Under the pieces are notes generated by a model that saw nothing but the letters and a program-made list of their open reading frames with translations, made no database searches and was not told the origin of the DNA. A stretch of 64,000 nucleotides of DNA from Pristionchus mayeri (taxonomy: Eukaryota; Nematoda; Chromadorea; Rhabditida; Neodiplogasteridae). Where the stretch lies: positions 36,686,661 through 36,750,660 of the forward strand of contig BTRK01000002.1 of the NCBI GenBank assembly GCA_036245805.1. The letters are read 5' to 3'. Shown piece after piece: positions 62,453 through 64,000 of this stretch. The first letter of the stretch is position 1; every line of letters begins with the position of its first letter. A program made the translations under genes and the position numbers.

Positions 62453-63029
62453 CTTGAGATTGACTTCTTCAGGCTATTTACAAGGAATCGATTGCAATGA
62501 ATGGAAGCGAAATAAATACAGAAAATGCCGAGGAAATTGGTAGCAACGCATGACAAAAGAGAATCTCAGTGAACATCTTTTTTTGGGAAATGCGACAATA
62601 TCTTCATTGTTTTAACAATGAAGAATGTAATTACAAAAATGTTCGAAGATGGCCAGTAAAAGGCAAGGGCTCGCGTATTCCCTCAAAACGTATAACATAT
62701 ATTCGCTACCTCAGTTTTCAGTTTAAAAACTCAGTATACATATGTAAGATCAATATCATGAAATGATGTTTTCGAGGAATGAAGTGAGTGATGTTTCAAT
62801 TCGAAATGTCAGGCGCATCCATGACACTCCGCCTTGACCAATTCAGTTCGTCGTGAAATCAAACAACTATGCAAACTCTCAACATGACTCTGGATGCACC
62901 TATGATGATCTAGTTTATCCATTTCTCCCCTTTGCCTCTTTTCTGGTTACGTCACATCATGGATATGAGATCCATTCTCACCTATACACCACTTTTATTA
63001 TCACCAAATGAATGATAAAGTTTCCTAGA

Positions 63030-63665
63030 ATCACCATGGACTGCAGGAATACGTAGTCCTAGCAGTAGCTGGTCTCGCCGAGTTACACAAAGATTTTTGA
63101 CGGCTGTAAAATTGCTTGACTTGATTTTACACAGATGCATGGAGTGAAAAAAAGCCTTACACTGTTTCGCTTTATTCTTCCTGGTTGCAAGTAGTCATAC
63201 AAGGGTCCTGAGTAGGGATGACAAATGAAGTATTATTTCGTGTTTTTTCGATTCCGGAAATCGGTCGTAGCATGCTAATTAGTTGGGAAACACATGGAAG
63301 AGTTGATTCCAATCGATTCCAAAGCTATTCAGAATCATTTTTCCATACTTACACATTCAAAAATATCTACATGTTTCCTTCCCTTTTTTTCGAAAATCCT
63401 TCCGGAAGGATTGGTGTTTTTCACAAATTTCCGAATTTTCGGCTTTTGCATGCAAATGAGAATTGAGACCCCTGCTAATTATGTGTAGATGAGTATTAAC
63501 CTACCTTAAACACATTCTTCCAGCAATATCTCAACGTTACTTAATAGTTTAATTTTAGCAATCCTAGAAGCACATTGAACAGCAGGGATAAGTAGTCCTA
63601 GCCGTAGTCGGCCTTACCGCACTACACCAGCGTAGTCGTGTCTTGACGACTGTAAAATCCCTCGA
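63030..63665. repeat. diverged ~100-bp direct repeat pair
   Basis: 63030-63105 and 63570-63655 share GTAGTCCTAGC(A/C)GTAG, then a GG(T/C)CT(C/T)(G/A)CCG block and TTGACG(G/A)CTGTAAAAT. Neither copy has an open frame on the plus strand; a minus frame runs through only the second. The remaining sequence to 64,000 shows no supported gene. Confidence 0.5.
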
Positions 63666-64000
63666 CGTGGCCTTCACCTTAAATTGTACTTTCTTCCTGG
63701 TTTCATGCGTTTCCTTCCCTTTTCGACCGTTGGTGATTTCAATGCAACGTCCACTATCATCATGCGGCATTTCCATGAAATCAAGCTATTCATGGAATGT
63801 ACCCCCATCTTATCTCGAAAGAATTCCAAACATGCGAGTTTGTTATATTTTGTGCTCGCTCCCTTAATTTTAATTGTTAAAACACAGATGATATCAGTCC
63901 AAGAAATGAGAAAACGGGAAGCTTCCGCGTTACGGTTCCTCTACTGATGTTTCAACACGGAAATGTGGGCATCAGACATCCGTGCAGCGGGTTTGATATG

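Noticed and set aside
1..64000. tRNA and rRNA genes
   Set aside because: I looked for tRNA B-box-like GGTTCGAATCC segments with a matching acceptor stem and for conserved rRNA words and found none convincing; this was by eye, not a covariance search.

Overview
This window is eukaryotic and almost certainly from a nematode. Spliced genes have mostly short introns with TTTCAG-type acceptors. One gene carries the 12-cysteine DB module known from nematodes, and two genes look like nematode serpentine chemoreceptors. A consensus splice acceptor sits directly before one start codon, as expected for spliced-leader trans-splicing. The species is not determined; a free-living clade V worm is only a guess. 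All gene models were assembled by hand from open frames, splice sites and matching exon phases, with no database search.

Layout. 1-13,600 is a graveyard of nested fold-back elements and MITEs, with at most a weak gene remnant near 3.5-4.3 kb. 13,614-26,988 (minus) is a 25-exon gene for a secreted, glutamine-rich protein ending in a DB module; its introns are full of MITEs and decayed tandem copies. 27,000-32,700 is gene-poor and MITE-rich. 32,723-37,100 (plus) encodes a 374-residue M20 metallopeptidase of the ArgE/DapE type with a signal peptide. 38,528-42,073 (plus) is a 7TM receptor resembling the srg superfamily. 42,238-49,533 or beyond (minus) is a RING/B-box/coiled-coil (TRIM-like) gene with a mariner in one intron. 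51,833-55,755 (plus) is a 7TM receptor resembling the str superfamily. 55,981-59,579 (minus) is a small secreted acidic/Lys-rich protein. 59,600-64,000 has no gene I can support.

The genes do not form an obvious pathway. Two secreted proteins, a secreted peptidase and two chemoreceptors fit an environment-facing set, but this is only juxtaposition. The strongest general signal is transposon architecture. There is one broken mariner with its DD34D triad still readable. Six non-autonomous TA-flanked elements share a mariner-like TTAGGTTG or TCAGGTTG end. At least nine hAT-like hairpin MITEs have recognisable 8-bp target duplications, and several large fold-backs are present. Many insertions lie inside introns, four of them within about 15 bp of a splice site. 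Three introns appear to use GC donors.
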